From: Dyella_B jejuensis
GTDB lineage: Bacteria; Pseudomonadota; Gammaproteobacteria; Xanthomonadales; Rhodanobacteraceae
DNA length: 64,000 nucleotides
Direction of reading: 5' to 3'
NCBI RefSeq assembly: GCF_044904675.1
Contig: NZ_JADIKJ010000002.1
Location: forward strand, 124,001-188,000
Made by a program: the position numbers and the translations under genes. Of the stretch, positions 17,453 to 26,599 are shown piece after piece; position 1 is the first letter of the stretch, and each line of letters starts with the position of its first letter. The notes beneath the pieces are model-generated. The model ran no database searches. It was not told where the DNA came from and saw nothing but the letters and a program-made list of their open reading frames with translations.

Positions 17453-19135
17453 TCAAGACTCAATGGGTTTGATGGACTGCGGCACGACACGCGCGCCGAA
17501 TTCACGTTTCAGTGCCTGCACCAGTGGATCGCCTTCGATCGACGCCTCGGCGGCCGCTTGCGCTTCACTGCGCGCCACCGCGGCGCGCGCCGCTGGCGTA
17601 TGTACGGCGCCATGGCTGTCGCTGATGAAACGCAACCGTATCGGCTCGCCCAGGACTTCGCTCAGGCGATCGGCGATCTGGCTGACCATGGGTTCCACTG
17701 CCAGATGCATGTAGGTCGGCTGCAACGCCAGCACCAGCGTATGGCCTTCGCGTGCATGCAGGGCGGAGTTCTGCGCCAATTGGCCGAGCGGACCGCGCAG
17801 GTCGGCACGCTGGATCAATGCTTCCCAATCAGGCAACCCGCCGACATCGGCGATACGTTGCACCGGCGTGGATGGCACGGCAGGAACCCGCTCGACAGCA
17901 GGTTGGGATGACGGCACGCCGGCAGGCCGCGCAGCCGCCTGCGCGGCGGCTGGTACGGACGAGGGCGCGGCTGCCCGCGGCTGTGGCGATGGCGCGGCAG
18001 GCGCCGAGCGCTGATGTCCACCGCCCGACGGGGGCGATGACACGTCGTCCGACGGGCGAAATGCCAGCATGCGCAGCATGGCCATTTCAAACCCGGTCCG
18101 CGCATCGGGCGCCAGCGACAGATCGCGGCGACCGGTCGTGGCGATCTGGTAGTAAAGCTGCACATCTTCGGCGGCCAGCCGTTCGGCCAGTCCAGGCAGG
18201 GCGCTATCGTCGCCCTCGCCAGCGTCCGGCTGATAGCCGGGTACCAACTGGAGCAACTGGATACGATGCAAGGACGCGGCGAGGTCGTCCAGCACGCTGC
18301 CGAAGTCCGGCGAAAACGAGGCGATGCGCGCGCACTCGGCCAGCAAGGTCTGACCATCGCCCGCCGCCAGTGCCCCGAGCAATCCCAGCACCTGCCCTCG
18401 CTCGACGCTGCCGAGCATGGCTCGCACGTCATCCGCCTTCAGCGAGCCACCGCCATAGGCGATAGCCTGGTCCAGCAGCGACAGGCCGTCGCGCAACGAG
18501 CCATCCGCTGCGCGCGCGAGCTCGCCGATGGCCGGATCTTCGTATTCGATGTGCTCCGCGCCAAGGATATGCCGCATCTGGCGGGAGATCTGGTCAGGCA
18601 GCAGCCGCTTGAGATTGAAGCGCAGGCAGCGCGACAGCACCGTCACCGGGAGTTTCTGCGGATCGGTGGTGGCCAGCAGGAACTTCACATGCGGTGGCGG
18701 TTCCTCCAGCGTCTTCAACAAGGCGTTGAAGGCTGGCTTGGAAAGCATGTGCACTTCGTCGACCAGATACACCTTGAAGCGTCCACGCGCCGGCGCATAT
18801 TGCGCGTTCTCGATCACCTCGCGCACATCGTCCACGCCGGTATTGCTGGCCGCGTCGATCTCGAGCAAGTCCACGAAGCGGCCGGCATCGACAGCCGTGC
18901 ACACCGCGCATTCACCGCACGGATCCGCCGATTCGCCGCGCTCGCAATTGAGCGACTTGGCGAAGATGCGCGCGATCGTCGTCTTGCCCACGCCGCGCGT
19001 ACCGGTGAACAGGTAAGCGTGATGCATGCGTCCGCTGTCCAGCGCGTTGGTCAAGGCGCGCACGACATGTTCCTGACCGACGAGTTCGGCGAACTTGCGG
19101 GGGCGCCACTTGCGCGCGAGTACCTGATAGGACAT
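17453..19135 (-). CDS. dnaX: DNA polymerase III subunit tau/gamma
   Basis: Clamp-loader ATPase; tau also ties the polymerase cores to the helicase. 560 aa. Seen: MSYQVLARKWRPRKFAELVG, Walker A FTGTRGVGKTTIARIFAKS near 43-61, zinc Cys set (CERGESADPCGECAVC), Walker B VYLVDEVHMLS and SRC motif in VLSRCLRF. A Pro/Ala-rich linker near residues 370-430 precedes the tau-specific end. I saw no A-rich slippery heptamer of the E. coli kind, so a frameshift-made gamma form is not evident. Confidence 0.97.
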   Translation of the reverse strand: MSYQVLARKWRPRKFAELVGQEHVVRALTNALDSGRMHHAYLFTGTRGVGKTTIARIFAKSLNCERGESADPCGECAVCTAVDAGRFVDLLEIDAASNTGVDDVREVIENAQYAPARGRFKVYLVDEVHMLSKPAFNALLKTLEEPPPHVKFLLATTDPQKLPVTVLSRCLRFNLKRLLPDQISRQMRHILGAEHIEYEDPAIGELARAADGSLRDGLSLLDQAIAYGGGSLKADDVRAMLGSVERGQVLGLLGALAAGDGQTLLAECARIASFSPDFGSVLDDLAASLHRIQLLQLVPGYQPDAGEGDDSALPGLAERLAAEDVQLYYQIATTGRRDLSLAPDARTGFEMAMLRMLAFRPSDDVSSPPSGGGHQRSAPAAPSPQPRAAAPSSVPAAAQAAARPAGVPSSQPAVERVPAVPSTPVQRIADVGGLPDWEALIQRADLRGPLGQLAQNSALHAREGHTLVLALQPTYMHLAVEPMVSQIADRLSEVLGEPIRLRFISDSHGAVHTPAARAAVARSEAQAAAEASIEGDPLVQALKREFGARVVPQSIKPIES

Positions 19136-19228
19136 GCGTTAAAGCCAGTTGGACCAGAACCCGATTGTGCCAAGTCGGCCGGGGCAAGTCATGCAAAGCG
19201 GCAAGAACCGCCCAGGCACGCGCTGAAA

Positions 19229-19341
19229 GGCGGCGGCCCCGCCAGCCACACCCCGGCACCCGAGTCATCCACTACCGTTGCTTCCTTCCGGACCTGGCGG
19301 GGTTTGCGGACTATCGTCGCGGGGGGACCGACGGGGCCACC
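19229..19341 (-). ncRNA. ffs: 4.5S signal recognition particle RNA
   Basis: About 113 nt. Seen on the minus strand: the conserved core CAGGTCCGGAAGGAAGCA (SRP domain IV with GGAA tetraloop) and ends that pair, GGTGGCCCCG with CGGGGCCGCC. It is the RNA of the Ffh particle that targets nascent membrane proteins. It lies 94 bp upstream of dnaX. The exact ends are estimates. Confidence 0.93.
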
Positions 19342-19404
19342 ATAAGAGGTGGGCATCGAAGCCCGAAAACGGCACTGCTTCTTGCGTGCCAGTTCAACGA
19401 ATAC

Positions 19405-19497
19405 TGGCGGAGAGGGCGGGATTCGAACCCGCGATACGGGGATAAGCCGTATACACACTTTCCAGGCGTGCTCCTTCAACCACTCGGACACCTCTCC
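19405..19497 (-). tRNA. tRNA-Ser (anticodon GGA)
   Basis: 93 nt class II tRNA. Seen: acceptor GGAGAGG paired with CCTCTCC, anticodon loop CTGGAAA giving GGA, a long variable arm (TATACGGCTTATCCCCGTA), T arm GCGGGTTCGAATCCCGC, discriminator G and an encoded CCA. Confidence 0.97.
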
Positions 19498-19583
19498 GCA
19501 CGCATCAAACCTCTTTACCGTCACAAGGCCGGCAAAGAAGCGGAAGGATAACGGCTGGGCCTAGCGCAGACAAGAGAGAAAGC

Positions 19584-20342
19584 TCAGCCGGCATCCAGCC
19601 TGGGCGGCGGTGGCGGCGCCAACGCCACTCGCTCGCCAGTACCGGCAATGCGATAACCGCGCGCCGCCAGGGCAGCACCGTCGCCGGCACTGCCGTAGTG
19701 ATACAACAACAGGCGCGCGCGGAGAACTTGATCGTATTCGCGCTCGATATCGTCGATCCCCGTATGCGAAGGATTGCCGACCAGACCGCAATCGTGGGCA
19801 ACCAGTTCACCGTCGCCCGCATACTGCGCCAGCATTTCAGGAATCGGACGTGTATCGCCAGTGAAGACAAAACTGCCTTGCAGGGCCAGTCCGAACGACG
19901 TACCCGGCCGGTGATGGCGCGTGGCGAACACGTCGAACCACCATCCGTCCAGCCAAAAGCCGCGCGAGCACGGCACCAGCCGGAATGCCTCCCAGTAGTT
20001 CACGCCGCCCTCGGCAAGCGCGCCGGGATAATCGGCCACGCGCGCCTGCAGCCAGGGAACCAGTGCCGCATGGGTGAACACGCGCGTCTTGCCGCGCAAG
20101 GCCTCGTGGAACCACAGGCGCGTAAACAGTCGCTCCAACCCGCCTACGTGGTCCATATGCGTATGCGTGATGTAGAGCGCGCGGGGCGGCTCGCCGTAAG
20201 CTGCCAGGTAGCGGTCCAGCGTGTCAGGACCGCAATCGATCAACAGCACCGGCCGGCCATCGCGTTCGAGCACGGCGGCAGACGAACCCAGCTCCACGGC
20301 ATGCGCGGCCCCGGTTCCCAAAAAGTGCAGGTGCCAGTTCAT
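19584..20342 (-). CDS. MBL-fold metallo-hydrolase (RNase Z/PhnP-like)
   Basis: 252 aa. Seen: N-terminal LHFLGTGAAHAVE, metal motif THTHMDHVGGLERLF near residues 59-73, FTGDTRPIPEM, VAHDCGLVG and LLLYHYGSAGD, i.e. the His/Asp ligands of a beta-lactamase-fold hydrolase closest to the RNase Z/PhnP branch. Substrate cannot be told. A Pro-run sits near the C-terminus. Its ATG overlaps the kdkA stop (ATGA), tying it to the LPS gene before it. Confidence 0.85.
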   Translation of the reverse strand: MNWHLHFLGTGAAHAVELGSSAAVLERDGRPVLLIDCGPDTLDRYLAAYGEPPRALYITHTHMDHVGGLERLFTRLWFHEALRGKTRVFTHAALVPWLQARVADYPGALAEGGVNYWEAFRLVPCSRGFWLDGWWFDVFATRHHRPGTSFGLALQGSFVFTGDTRPIPEMLAQYAGDGELVAHDCGLVGNPSHTGIDDIEREYDQVLRARLLLYHYGSAGDGAALAARGYRIAGTGERVALAPPPPPRLDAG

Positions 20343-21064
20343 GCGCTCAGCGTTCGCTCGTAGCCATACATCAGGGGTGTCCAGATTGTCTGCTCAAATC
20401 TGGCCGCGCCTTCCGCCGCCGCGCCCAGCTTGAACAGCGAACGGCGCAACCGTAGCAGGTTCGCCATGCGCCAGCCTTGGGCCGGCAACCGCAGGCGACC
20501 GCGGTCGAAGTCAATCAGGTGAAGCATTGATGGACCCACCAGCACGTTGTGCGCATTCAGATCGGCATGCCAGACGCCCGCGCGATGGAAACGCCCCACC
20601 AGCGCGCCAACCTCCTGCGCCAGCTCGGCATCCAGGCGTCCTGCGGCCAGGCATTCGGCCAGGGTCTGCGCATTCGGAATCCGCCGTGTCATCAGGTCGG
20701 CGCGGTAATGAAGACCGGCGCGTCGGTACTGTGCCGCTACCACCTGCGGCACGGGCAGTTGCAGTTGGGCCATGGCCTGCAACAGGCGGAATTCCGCGAA
20801 ACCGCGCGTGCGATCGGCACCGGTCCATAGATAGCGGTCGCCCATCACCCTGGCCACCATGCCGCCACGCCGGTAGTGGCGCAGCACGCACTCTCCAGCC
20901 GGTGTCGCGACCATGGCCACGCCGCCGCGACCGCCGGCCTGGGTGTTCAGTGCGGAACGTTCCCGCCAGTAGCCGGGATCGAACCAGCGGCCGTCGACTT
21001 GTGGCGACAGGCTGGCGTCGAACAGAATCGCACCTTCGGCATCTTGGCGCAGTTGTTCGTGCAT
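20339..21064 (-). CDS. kdkA: 3-deoxy-D-manno-octulosonic acid (Kdo) kinase
   Basis: Inner-membrane-associated kinase that phosphorylates Kdo of the LPS core, as in Haemophilus, Vibrio and Xanthomonas. 241 aa. Seen: RIO/WaaP-type kinase motifs HADLNAHNVLV (catalytic loop, near residue 168) and LIDFDRGRLR (metal Asp), with GYWRERSALNTQAGGRGG before. Start ATG at 21064 (MHEQLRQDAEG). It is divergent from the heptosyltransferase with only 45 bp between starts. Confidence 0.88.
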   Translation of the reverse strand: MHEQLRQDAEGAILFDASLSPQVDGRWFDPGYWRERSALNTQAGGRGGVAMVATPAGECVLRHYRRGGMVARVMGDRYLWTGADRTRGFAEFRLLQAMAQLQLPVPQVVAAQYRRAGLHYRADLMTRRIPNAQTLAECLAAGRLDAELAQEVGALVGRFHRAGVWHADLNAHNVLVGPSMLHLIDFDRGRLRLPAQGWRMANLLRLRRSLFKLGAAAEGAARFEQTIWTPLMYGYERTLSA

Positions 21065-21109
21065 CGGTGCTGCCACGCTCCGTCTCGATTCATTGCCCGG
21101 CAATTCTAC

Positions 21110-22159
21110 ATGTCCGTTCCCGCCTCGATCTGCCTGCTGCGCACTTCCGCCCTGGGCGACGTTACCCACGTGGTACCGCTGGTGCATACCCTGCAACAGG
21201 CTTGGCCACGGACCTCGCTCACCTGGCTCGTCGGCAAGCTGGAACGCAGACTGGTCGGCGACTTGCCGGGCGTGGAATTCATCACCTTCGACAAAGGCGC
21301 CGGCTGGGCCGGCATGCGTGCCGTGCACGCGGCCCTGCGCAAGCGACGGTTCGACGCCTTGCTGCACATGCAAGTAGCCATGCGCTCGAACCTGCTGAGC
21401 CTGGGAATCAAAGCGACCCGCCGGATCGGCTACGACCGCGCACGCGCCAAGGACTTGCATGGCCTGGTCATCAACGAACGCATCCCCGCCCGCACTGGCG
21501 AACATGTGTTGCAGGCGATCGGCAGCTTTTGCGAGCCGCTCGGCCTGAAACAGACCAACGTGCGCTGGGATATTCCGATTCCCGACGACGCCCATGCCTG
21601 GGCCGCCCAACAGTGGACGGACGATAAACCGGTGCTGCTGGTCAGCCCGACGTCCAGCCATGCGCTGCGCAACTGGCCATCGCAGCGCTACGCGGCGGTG
21701 ATGGATCACGCGGCCGCGCGCGGCTGGCGCGTGGTGCTGATCGGCGGACCATCCCCCGCCGAACGCAGCATGGCCGATGCCGTGCTGGCCGCGTGCCGCA
21801 ATCAGCCGCTCGACCTCACCGGCAAAGATACGCTGAAGAAAGCGATGGCCATGTTCTGCCACGCTCAGTTGCTGCTGACGCCCGACTCCGGCCCCATGCA
21901 CATGGCCAATACGGTCGGCCTGAAGGTGCTGGGCCTGCATGCCGCCAGCAACCCGGCCCGCTCCGGCCCCTATTCCGACCGACGCTGGTGCGTGGATAAA
22001 TACGATGAGGCCGCGCGCAAATACCTGGGCAAGCCTGCCAGCGAGATTCCTTGGGGAAGCAAGATCGAACGACCTGGCGTGATGGACTTGATCGCGATCG
22101 ACGACGTGATCGAACGCTTCGAAGCCGCTGCGGCCACGGTTACCAGCGCAAGCAAGTGA
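21110..22159 (+). CDS. Lipopolysaccharide heptosyltransferase (GT9)
   Basis: ADP-heptose:LPS transferase building the inner core, of the WaaC/RfaF type. 349 aa. Seen: N-terminal SICLLRTSALGDVTHVVPLV (GT9 N-motif), nucleotide-sugar region SPTSSHALRNWPSQRYAAV, VVLIGGPSPAER and LLTPDSGPMHMANTVG. The next gene on the opposite strand converges, 2 bp after the stop. Whether it adds heptose I or II is not clear, so no symbol is given. Confidence 0.88.
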   Translation: MSVPASICLLRTSALGDVTHVVPLVHTLQQAWPRTSLTWLVGKLERRLVGDLPGVEFITFDKGAGWAGMRAVHAALRKRRFDALLHMQVAMRSNLLSLGIKATRRIGYDRARAKDLHGLVINERIPARTGEHVLQAIGSFCEPLGLKQTNVRWDIPIPDDAHAWAAQQWTDDKPVLLVSPTSSHALRNWPSQRYAAVMDHAAARGWRVVLIGGPSPAERSMADAVLAACRNQPLDLTGKDTLKKAMAMFCHAQLLLTPDSGPMHMANTVGLKVLGLHAASNPARSGPYSDRRWCVDKYDEAARKYLGKPASEIPWGSKIERPGVMDLIAIDDVIERFEAAAATVTSASK

Positions 22160-22161
22160 CC

Positions 22162-22560
22162 TTATTTCTGGCGGTAATCCTGATAGGACTTCTCTTCGAC
22201 CAGTTGCGAGCCAAGCTTCAGGTTGATCTCGCGCTTCACTGCCGCGCGCTCATCGTTCTGGAAGTACACCGAACGCGCCAGCTCGATGAATTCGGCATCG
22301 AAGGCCTGCGCCTTTTCCTTCATGCGGATACGGTCTTCGATATCCCACAGCGCTTCGTTCACCGCCAGCAGGCGAGCGCGCTCCTTGCTGATATCTGTCT
22401 GCGCGGCGTGGTGGCTGGCCCATGTGACGTTGAGCAGATTGAGCTCGTTCTGCACATTGGCGAGTTTGGCGGCATCGGAGATCTGGCGTGCCTTGATCTC
22501 AAGGATCGTGATCTTGTCGATCAACTCGCCGAAAGACACCGGAACCTGGATCAAGCTCAT
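22162..22560 (-). CDS. DUF6165 family protein
   Basis: 132 aa soluble, highly helical protein. Seen: MSLIQVPVSFGELIDKITIL at the N-terminus, then charged helices with KARQISDAAKLANVQNEL and RIRMKEKAQAFDAEFIELAR. Proteins of this type usually sit among LPS and glycosyltransferase genes, as here between the heptosyltransferase and lpxK. Function is unknown. Confidence 0.8.
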   Translation of the reverse strand: MSLIQVPVSFGELIDKITILEIKARQISDAAKLANVQNELNLLNVTWASHHAAQTDISKERARLLAVNEALWDIEDRIRMKEKAQAFDAEFIELARSVYFQNDERAAVKREINLKLGSQLVEEKSYQDYRQK

Positions 22561-22606
22561 GAAAACCTCGCATTCGAAGATGGCGGCCGACGCCGGCAAG
22601 CGACGC

Positions 22607-23611
22607 CTATGATAGCGCCATCGGCGCTGACGTAGCCTGCACACTGTCGAGGCGCGCGCGCAGCGCATCGTAAAAACTCGACGGTAATTCAGCCCTCACC
22701 GGTACGCTCCACCAATGCGGCTGCGCAAAGGCGCGACACTTTATCGCGTCTTTTTCGGTCATCAGCACTGGTAGATCGTCGCCGAACGCGAGGTCTTGCG
22801 GCACGAAGGCATGGTGATCCGCGAACGGATGCGCAATGACCTCGATGCCTTGCGCGGCAAGGCTTGCAAAAAAGCGCTGTGGATGGCCGATGGCGGCGAC
22901 CGCATGCGCACGCGCGCGGGAAAAGTCGGCGACGGGTCGTTCGCACCCATCCGACAACCTGCGCGCCTGGCTACCGCGCAAGCGCATGGACACCTCACCC
23001 GACCGGGCGTCGCCGCCGTTGCAGACGCGGAAATCCACTTTTTCCAGGCGACCCAGCGGTTCGCGCAAGGGACCGGCCGGCAACAGGCGCGCATTGCCGA
23101 ATCGGCGGTCCCCATCGATGACGCAGATTTCGAGATCGCGGGCGAGCCGATAATGCTGCAAGCCATCGTCAGCGATGACCACGGTGCAGCCCGCACCGAC
23201 CAGCAACTGCGCAGCGGCGGGACGATCGCGGCCCACGGCCACGGCAACGCCGGAAGCATGCATCAGGCAGGGTTCGTCGCCGACCTCGGCAGGAGTCGCA
23301 GCACTGTCCAGCAAGGCCGGCTCGCGCCGGCTGCCACCGTAGCCGCGGCTGACTACGCCAGGGCGATAGCCGCGCTCGCGCAGCGCATCGACCAGCGCCA
23401 GGGTGAGCGGTGTTTTTCCCGCACCGCCCGCCGTGATGTTGCCCACCACGATCACCGGGCATGGCAGTTGCACCACGCGCAGCCAGCGCGATCGGTACAA
23501 ACGCCGGCGAATCGCCACGACCGCGCCATACAATGCAGCCAACGGATAAACCCACCATGGCAAACGCTCCCCGCCATACCAGCCCGCCTGGAGCGTATCG
23601 GCCAGCGCCAT
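22607..23611 (-). CDS. lpxK: Tetraacyldisaccharide 4'-kinase LpxK
   Basis: Adds the 4'-phosphate of lipid A at the inner membrane. 334 aa. Seen: an N-terminal membrane segment (WVYPLAALYGAVVAI), P-loop GNITAGGAGKTPLTLALV near residues 56-73, RGYGGS, the DDGLQHYRLARDLEI block and TEKDAIKCR. Start ATG at 23611, 4 bp after the msbA stop. Order exbB-exbD-msbA-lpxK is typical of Xanthomonadales. Confidence 0.95.
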   Translation of the reverse strand: MALADTLQAGWYGGERLPWWVYPLAALYGAVVAIRRRLYRSRWLRVVQLPCPVIVVGNITAGGAGKTPLTLALVDALRERGYRPGVVSRGYGGSRREPALLDSAATPAEVGDEPCLMHASGVAVAVGRDRPAAAQLLVGAGCTVVIADDGLQHYRLARDLEICVIDGDRRFGNARLLPAGPLREPLGRLEKVDFRVCNGGDARSGEVSMRLRGSQARRLSDGCERPVADFSRARAHAVAAIGHPQRFFASLAAQGIEVIAHPFADHHAFVPQDLAFGDDLPVLMTEKDAIKCRAFAQPHWWSVPVRAELPSSFYDALRARLDSVQATSAPMALS

Positions 23612-23615
23612 CGCG

Positions 23616-25406
23616 TCAGTCGGCTGCCACGGCGGCGGGGCGCTCGTTGAATTGCATGCGATGCAGCCCAGCGTAATGCCCACCCAAAGCGAGCAACTCT
23701 GCGTGCGTCCCGCGCTCGACGATGTGGCCGTGATCCATGACCGCGATCTGATCGGCATGCTCGATAGTCGAAAGCCGATGGGCAATCACCAGCGTGGTGC
23801 GATCTTTCATCAACCGCTGCAGTGCCTGCTGGATAAGACGTTCCGATTCGGTATCCAGCGCACTGGTCGCTTCGTCCAACACAAGAATCGGCGAGTTCTT
23901 GAGAATCGCGCGCGCGATCGCAATGCGTTGGCGTTGACCGCCAGAAAGCATATTGCCGCCTTCACCGATAGGGCTGTGAATGCCCTGCGGCAAACGCTCG
24001 ATGAATTCCATGGCGTTCGCCGCCATGGCCGCCGCGACGATGTCCTGTTCGCTTGCGCCGGCCAGTTCCCCGTAAGCGATGTTCTCGGCCACGGTACCGT
24101 CGAACAGAACAACCTGTTGCCCGACCCACGCGATCTGCTTGCGCAACGAGGCCAGGGTATAGCTTTCGTAATCGGCGCCATCGAGCAGAATACGACCGCT
24201 GGTAGGTTCGTTGAAACGCGGCAGCAGGCTGACCAGACTGCTCTTGCCGCTACCCGAACGGCCCACCAAGGCGGTGACAGTGCCTGCCGCGCAATGCAGG
24301 TTCACACCCGCCAATGCCTCCGTGTTGCCGCGGGGATAAATCAATCGCACGTTTTCCAGACGCAGGTCGCCCCGCGTGCGCTCCAGCACATGCGTGCCGT
24401 GATCCACTTCGGGCGGCGTATCGATCAGCGCGAACAGGTTTTCCGCCGCCGAGATGCCGGTCTGAATGGTCGACTGCACGTTGGACAATCGCTTCAGCGA
24501 CGACAACATACCGCCCATGGCAGTGAGTACCGCAATGAATACACCTGGCGAAATGCTATCGATGACCGTCGGTCGCGAAGCGAGAAAGACCATGCCCGCC
24601 AACGCGAACGACGCCACCGTCTGCACCGTCGATCCCGACAGCGCGCTGGTCGCCACGATCTTGAGGTTGAGATAGCGCGCCCGACCCGATACCTGGCGGA
24701 AACGCTCGGCCGCCTGGTGCTGGCCGGCGTAGATACGCACCTCGCGATGCGCATCCAGCATTTCTTCCACGGTACCGGTAACCGAACCCATCATGCCCTG
24801 AATGCGGCGGCTGATAACGCGATAGCGCCGGCTTACCGCCGTGGTGATCAGCACGATGGCCGGCACCAGCACCAGCAAAGCGGTCGTGAGATAAACACTC
24901 TCACGCAACATGACGATGAACATGCCGATGACGGTTACCCCTTCGGTCACTGCCACCTTCAACGCATCGGTGGATGCGCCCGCGATCTGTTCGCTCGTAT
25001 AGGTGATCCGCGAAACCTGGTGACCGGAATGCTCATTGCCGAAATACGTCACCGGCAGCCGCAGATAGGTTCCAAATACATCGCGTTGCATCGTTTGCAC
25101 GACATTACGACCGACATAACCCATGCCGTAATTGCTGACGTAGATCGCCACGCCGCGCACCAGGAAGATGCCGATGATCCAAACCGGCATCCAGCGAATG
25201 AGATAGGGATCCTTCTTGGTAAGAAGGTTGTCCATGATCGGTTGCAGCTTCTGGGTGAACAGCGCCAAGGCCCCGCCATCGATCGTAAAGCCGATGATGG
25301 CGACGAGCAGCACCGGCCAATAACGCGACGAATAGACAAGCAGCCGCTTATAGACGCGACGACTGTCAGCGTCCCACAGGGCAACCTTCTTTCTGCCTTC
25401 GCTCAT
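23616..25406 (-). CDS. msbA: Lipid A flippase MsbA
   Basis: ABC half-transporter that flips lipid A-core across the inner membrane. 596 aa. Seen: six-segment membrane domain over residues about 25-310, Walker A GRSGSGKSSLVSLLP, Q-loop AWVGQQVVLFDG, signature MLSGGQRQRIAIARAIL, Walker B PILVLDEATSALD and switch His in VIAHRLSTIE. Its ATG overlaps the exbD stop (ATGA); lpxK follows. Confidence 0.96.
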   Translation of the reverse strand: MSEGRKKVALWDADSRRVYKRLLVYSSRYWPVLLVAIIGFTIDGGALALFTQKLQPIMDNLLTKKDPYLIRWMPVWIIGIFLVRGVAIYVSNYGMGYVGRNVVQTMQRDVFGTYLRLPVTYFGNEHSGHQVSRITYTSEQIAGASTDALKVAVTEGVTVIGMFIVMLRESVYLTTALLVLVPAIVLITTAVSRRYRVISRRIQGMMGSVTGTVEEMLDAHREVRIYAGQHQAAERFRQVSGRARYLNLKIVATSALSGSTVQTVASFALAGMVFLASRPTVIDSISPGVFIAVLTAMGGMLSSLKRLSNVQSTIQTGISAAENLFALIDTPPEVDHGTHVLERTRGDLRLENVRLIYPRGNTEALAGVNLHCAAGTVTALVGRSGSGKSSLVSLLPRFNEPTSGRILLDGADYESYTLASLRKQIAWVGQQVVLFDGTVAENIAYGELAGASEQDIVAAAMAANAMEFIERLPQGIHSPIGEGGNMLSGGQRQRIAIARAILKNSPILVLDEATSALDTESERLIQQALQRLMKDRTTLVIAHRLSTIEHADQIAVMDHGHIVERGTHAELLALGGHYAGLHRMQFNERPAAVAAD

Positions 25407-25834
25407 TGGCCCGTTTCCGACGGCGTCGGCGTGGTGGCGATGGAAAGATGGGTAAAGCCAAGCTGGCCCAATGCATCCATCGCCGTGACCACGTTCTGGT
25501 GCGCGGTCAGCGCATCGGCACGGATGACGACGGTCTGGCCGCGATCATCGCCCGCTACGCGGGCAATAGCTGCCTTGAGCGGTTCCACGCCCGCGCCGGG
25601 TACTTCATCGCTACCGACGTAGAAGCGCCCGTCGCGGTCCACCATCACCGTGATCGCGGGCGGCTGCATGTCGCGATCTTCCGCGCTGGCCTGCGGCAGG
25701 TTGACCTTCAGGCGCGAATGCTGCACGAAGGTAGTCGTGAGCACGAAGAACATCAACAGGGTCAGCAGCACATCGATCAACGAGACGACATTGATCTCGA
25801 AATCGTCGCCGCGACGATCGTTACTGATACGCAT
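25403..25834 (-). CDS. exbD: ExbD/TolR-family biopolymer transport protein
   Basis: 143 aa. Seen: one N-terminal membrane helix carrying the proton-pathway Asp (NVVSLIDVLLTLLMFFVLTT) and a periplasmic domain ending PTPSETGQ. With ExbB it would form a proton-driven motor for TonB or a related protein. No tonB is adjacent; the pair sits with msbA/lpxK instead. Confidence 0.92.
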   Translation of the reverse strand: MRISNDRRGDDFEINVVSLIDVLLTLLMFFVLTTTFVQHSRLKVNLPQASAEDRDMQPPAITVMVDRDGRFYVGSDEVPGAGVEPLKAAIARVAGDDRGQTVVIRADALTAHQNVVTAMDALGQLGFTHLSIATTPTPSETGQ

Positions 25835-25837
25835 GGG

Positions 25838-26518
25838 TCAGACCGGCGCCTTGTTGCCTGCGGCCGCAGCCCCGGTGGTGCGACGCGGACGCGGCGCAGC
25901 ACTCGGCGCGGAAAGCGTCAGGTCGTCCAGCAGCAGCGTGGCCTGCTTTTCCATCTCCACGCAGTAGCCGGCCACTTTCGAGCGGAAATAGCGATGCAGC
26001 ACATAGGCGGGAATCGCCACGGTAAGGCCCGCGGCGGTGCAGATCAGCGCTTCGCCAATGCCACCGGCCATCTTGGTGGGATCGGCCATGCCGCCGACCA
26101 TGACCTGCATGAACATGCGGATCAGGCCGATCACCGTACCGAACAGGCCGAGCAGCGGGCCGATCAGCGCGATCGTACCGAGCGTATTGAGATAGCGTTC
26201 CATGCGGTGCACCACATGGCGGCCGGTATCCTCGATGCGCTCCTTGATCAGTTCGCGCGGACGTTCGCGCACCGCCACCGCGGCGGCCAGCAACTCGCCC
26301 AGCGGCGAACCTGCGGAAAGCTTTTCCAGATGGGCCGGATCCAGTTGGTCAGAGCGCGCCCACTCGCGTACTTCTTGCGATAGGCCGGGCGGCAGCACCG
26401 AACGGCGCCGCAAGGTCCAGCATCGCTCCAGCACGATCGCCAGCGCCACCGCCGAGCAGACCAGGATGGGCGCCATCGCCCAGCCGCCAGCCATCAGAAT
26501 CTGACCCAAATCACCCAC
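25838..26518 (-). CDS. exbB: ExbB/TolQ-family proton channel protein
   Basis: 226 aa from the GTG at 26518, chosen because GGGAG lies 6 nt upstream; an in-frame ATG at 26560 would add 14 residues but has no ribosome site. Seen: N-terminal membrane segment LMAGGWAMAPILVCSAVALA, LNTLGTIALIGPLLGLFGTV and the third segment GEALICTAAGLTVAIPAYVL, the MotA/TolQ/ExbB core. Four bp from exbD. The C-terminus is Ala/Arg-rich. Confidence 0.92.
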   Translation of the reverse strand: MGDLGQILMAGGWAMAPILVCSAVALAIVLERCWTLRRRSVLPPGLSQEVREWARSDQLDPAHLEKLSAGSPLGELLAAAVAVRERPRELIKERIEDTGRHVVHRMERYLNTLGTIALIGPLLGLFGTVIGLIRMFMQVMVGGMADPTKMAGGIGEALICTAAGLTVAIPAYVLHRYFRSKVAGYCVEMEKQATLLLDDLTLSAPSAAPRPRRTTGAAAAGNKAPV

Positions 26519-26524
26519 AACAAA

Positions 26525-26529
26525 CTCCC
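26525..26529 (-). promoter_or_regulatory. Shine-Dalgarno GGGAG deciding the exbB start
   Basis: GGGAG 6 nt before GTG 26518 on the minus strand; the longer in-frame ATG start has none. Confidence 0.6.
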
Positions 26530-26599
26530 GGCCCTGCCGTCCGCCTGAAGCGACCATCATAGCAGCGTCGACTTGGCATACCGTGCGGCCAGTGGCAGT

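Noticed and set aside
17900..18100. Programmed frameshift site in dnaX
   Set aside because: No A-rich heptamer with a following stem was found near the end of the ATPase part.
23652..25622. 656-codon open frame opposite msbA
   Set aside because: It is the mirror of msbA and exbD; residue make-up (His/Arg/Gln-rich) is typical of antisense frames.
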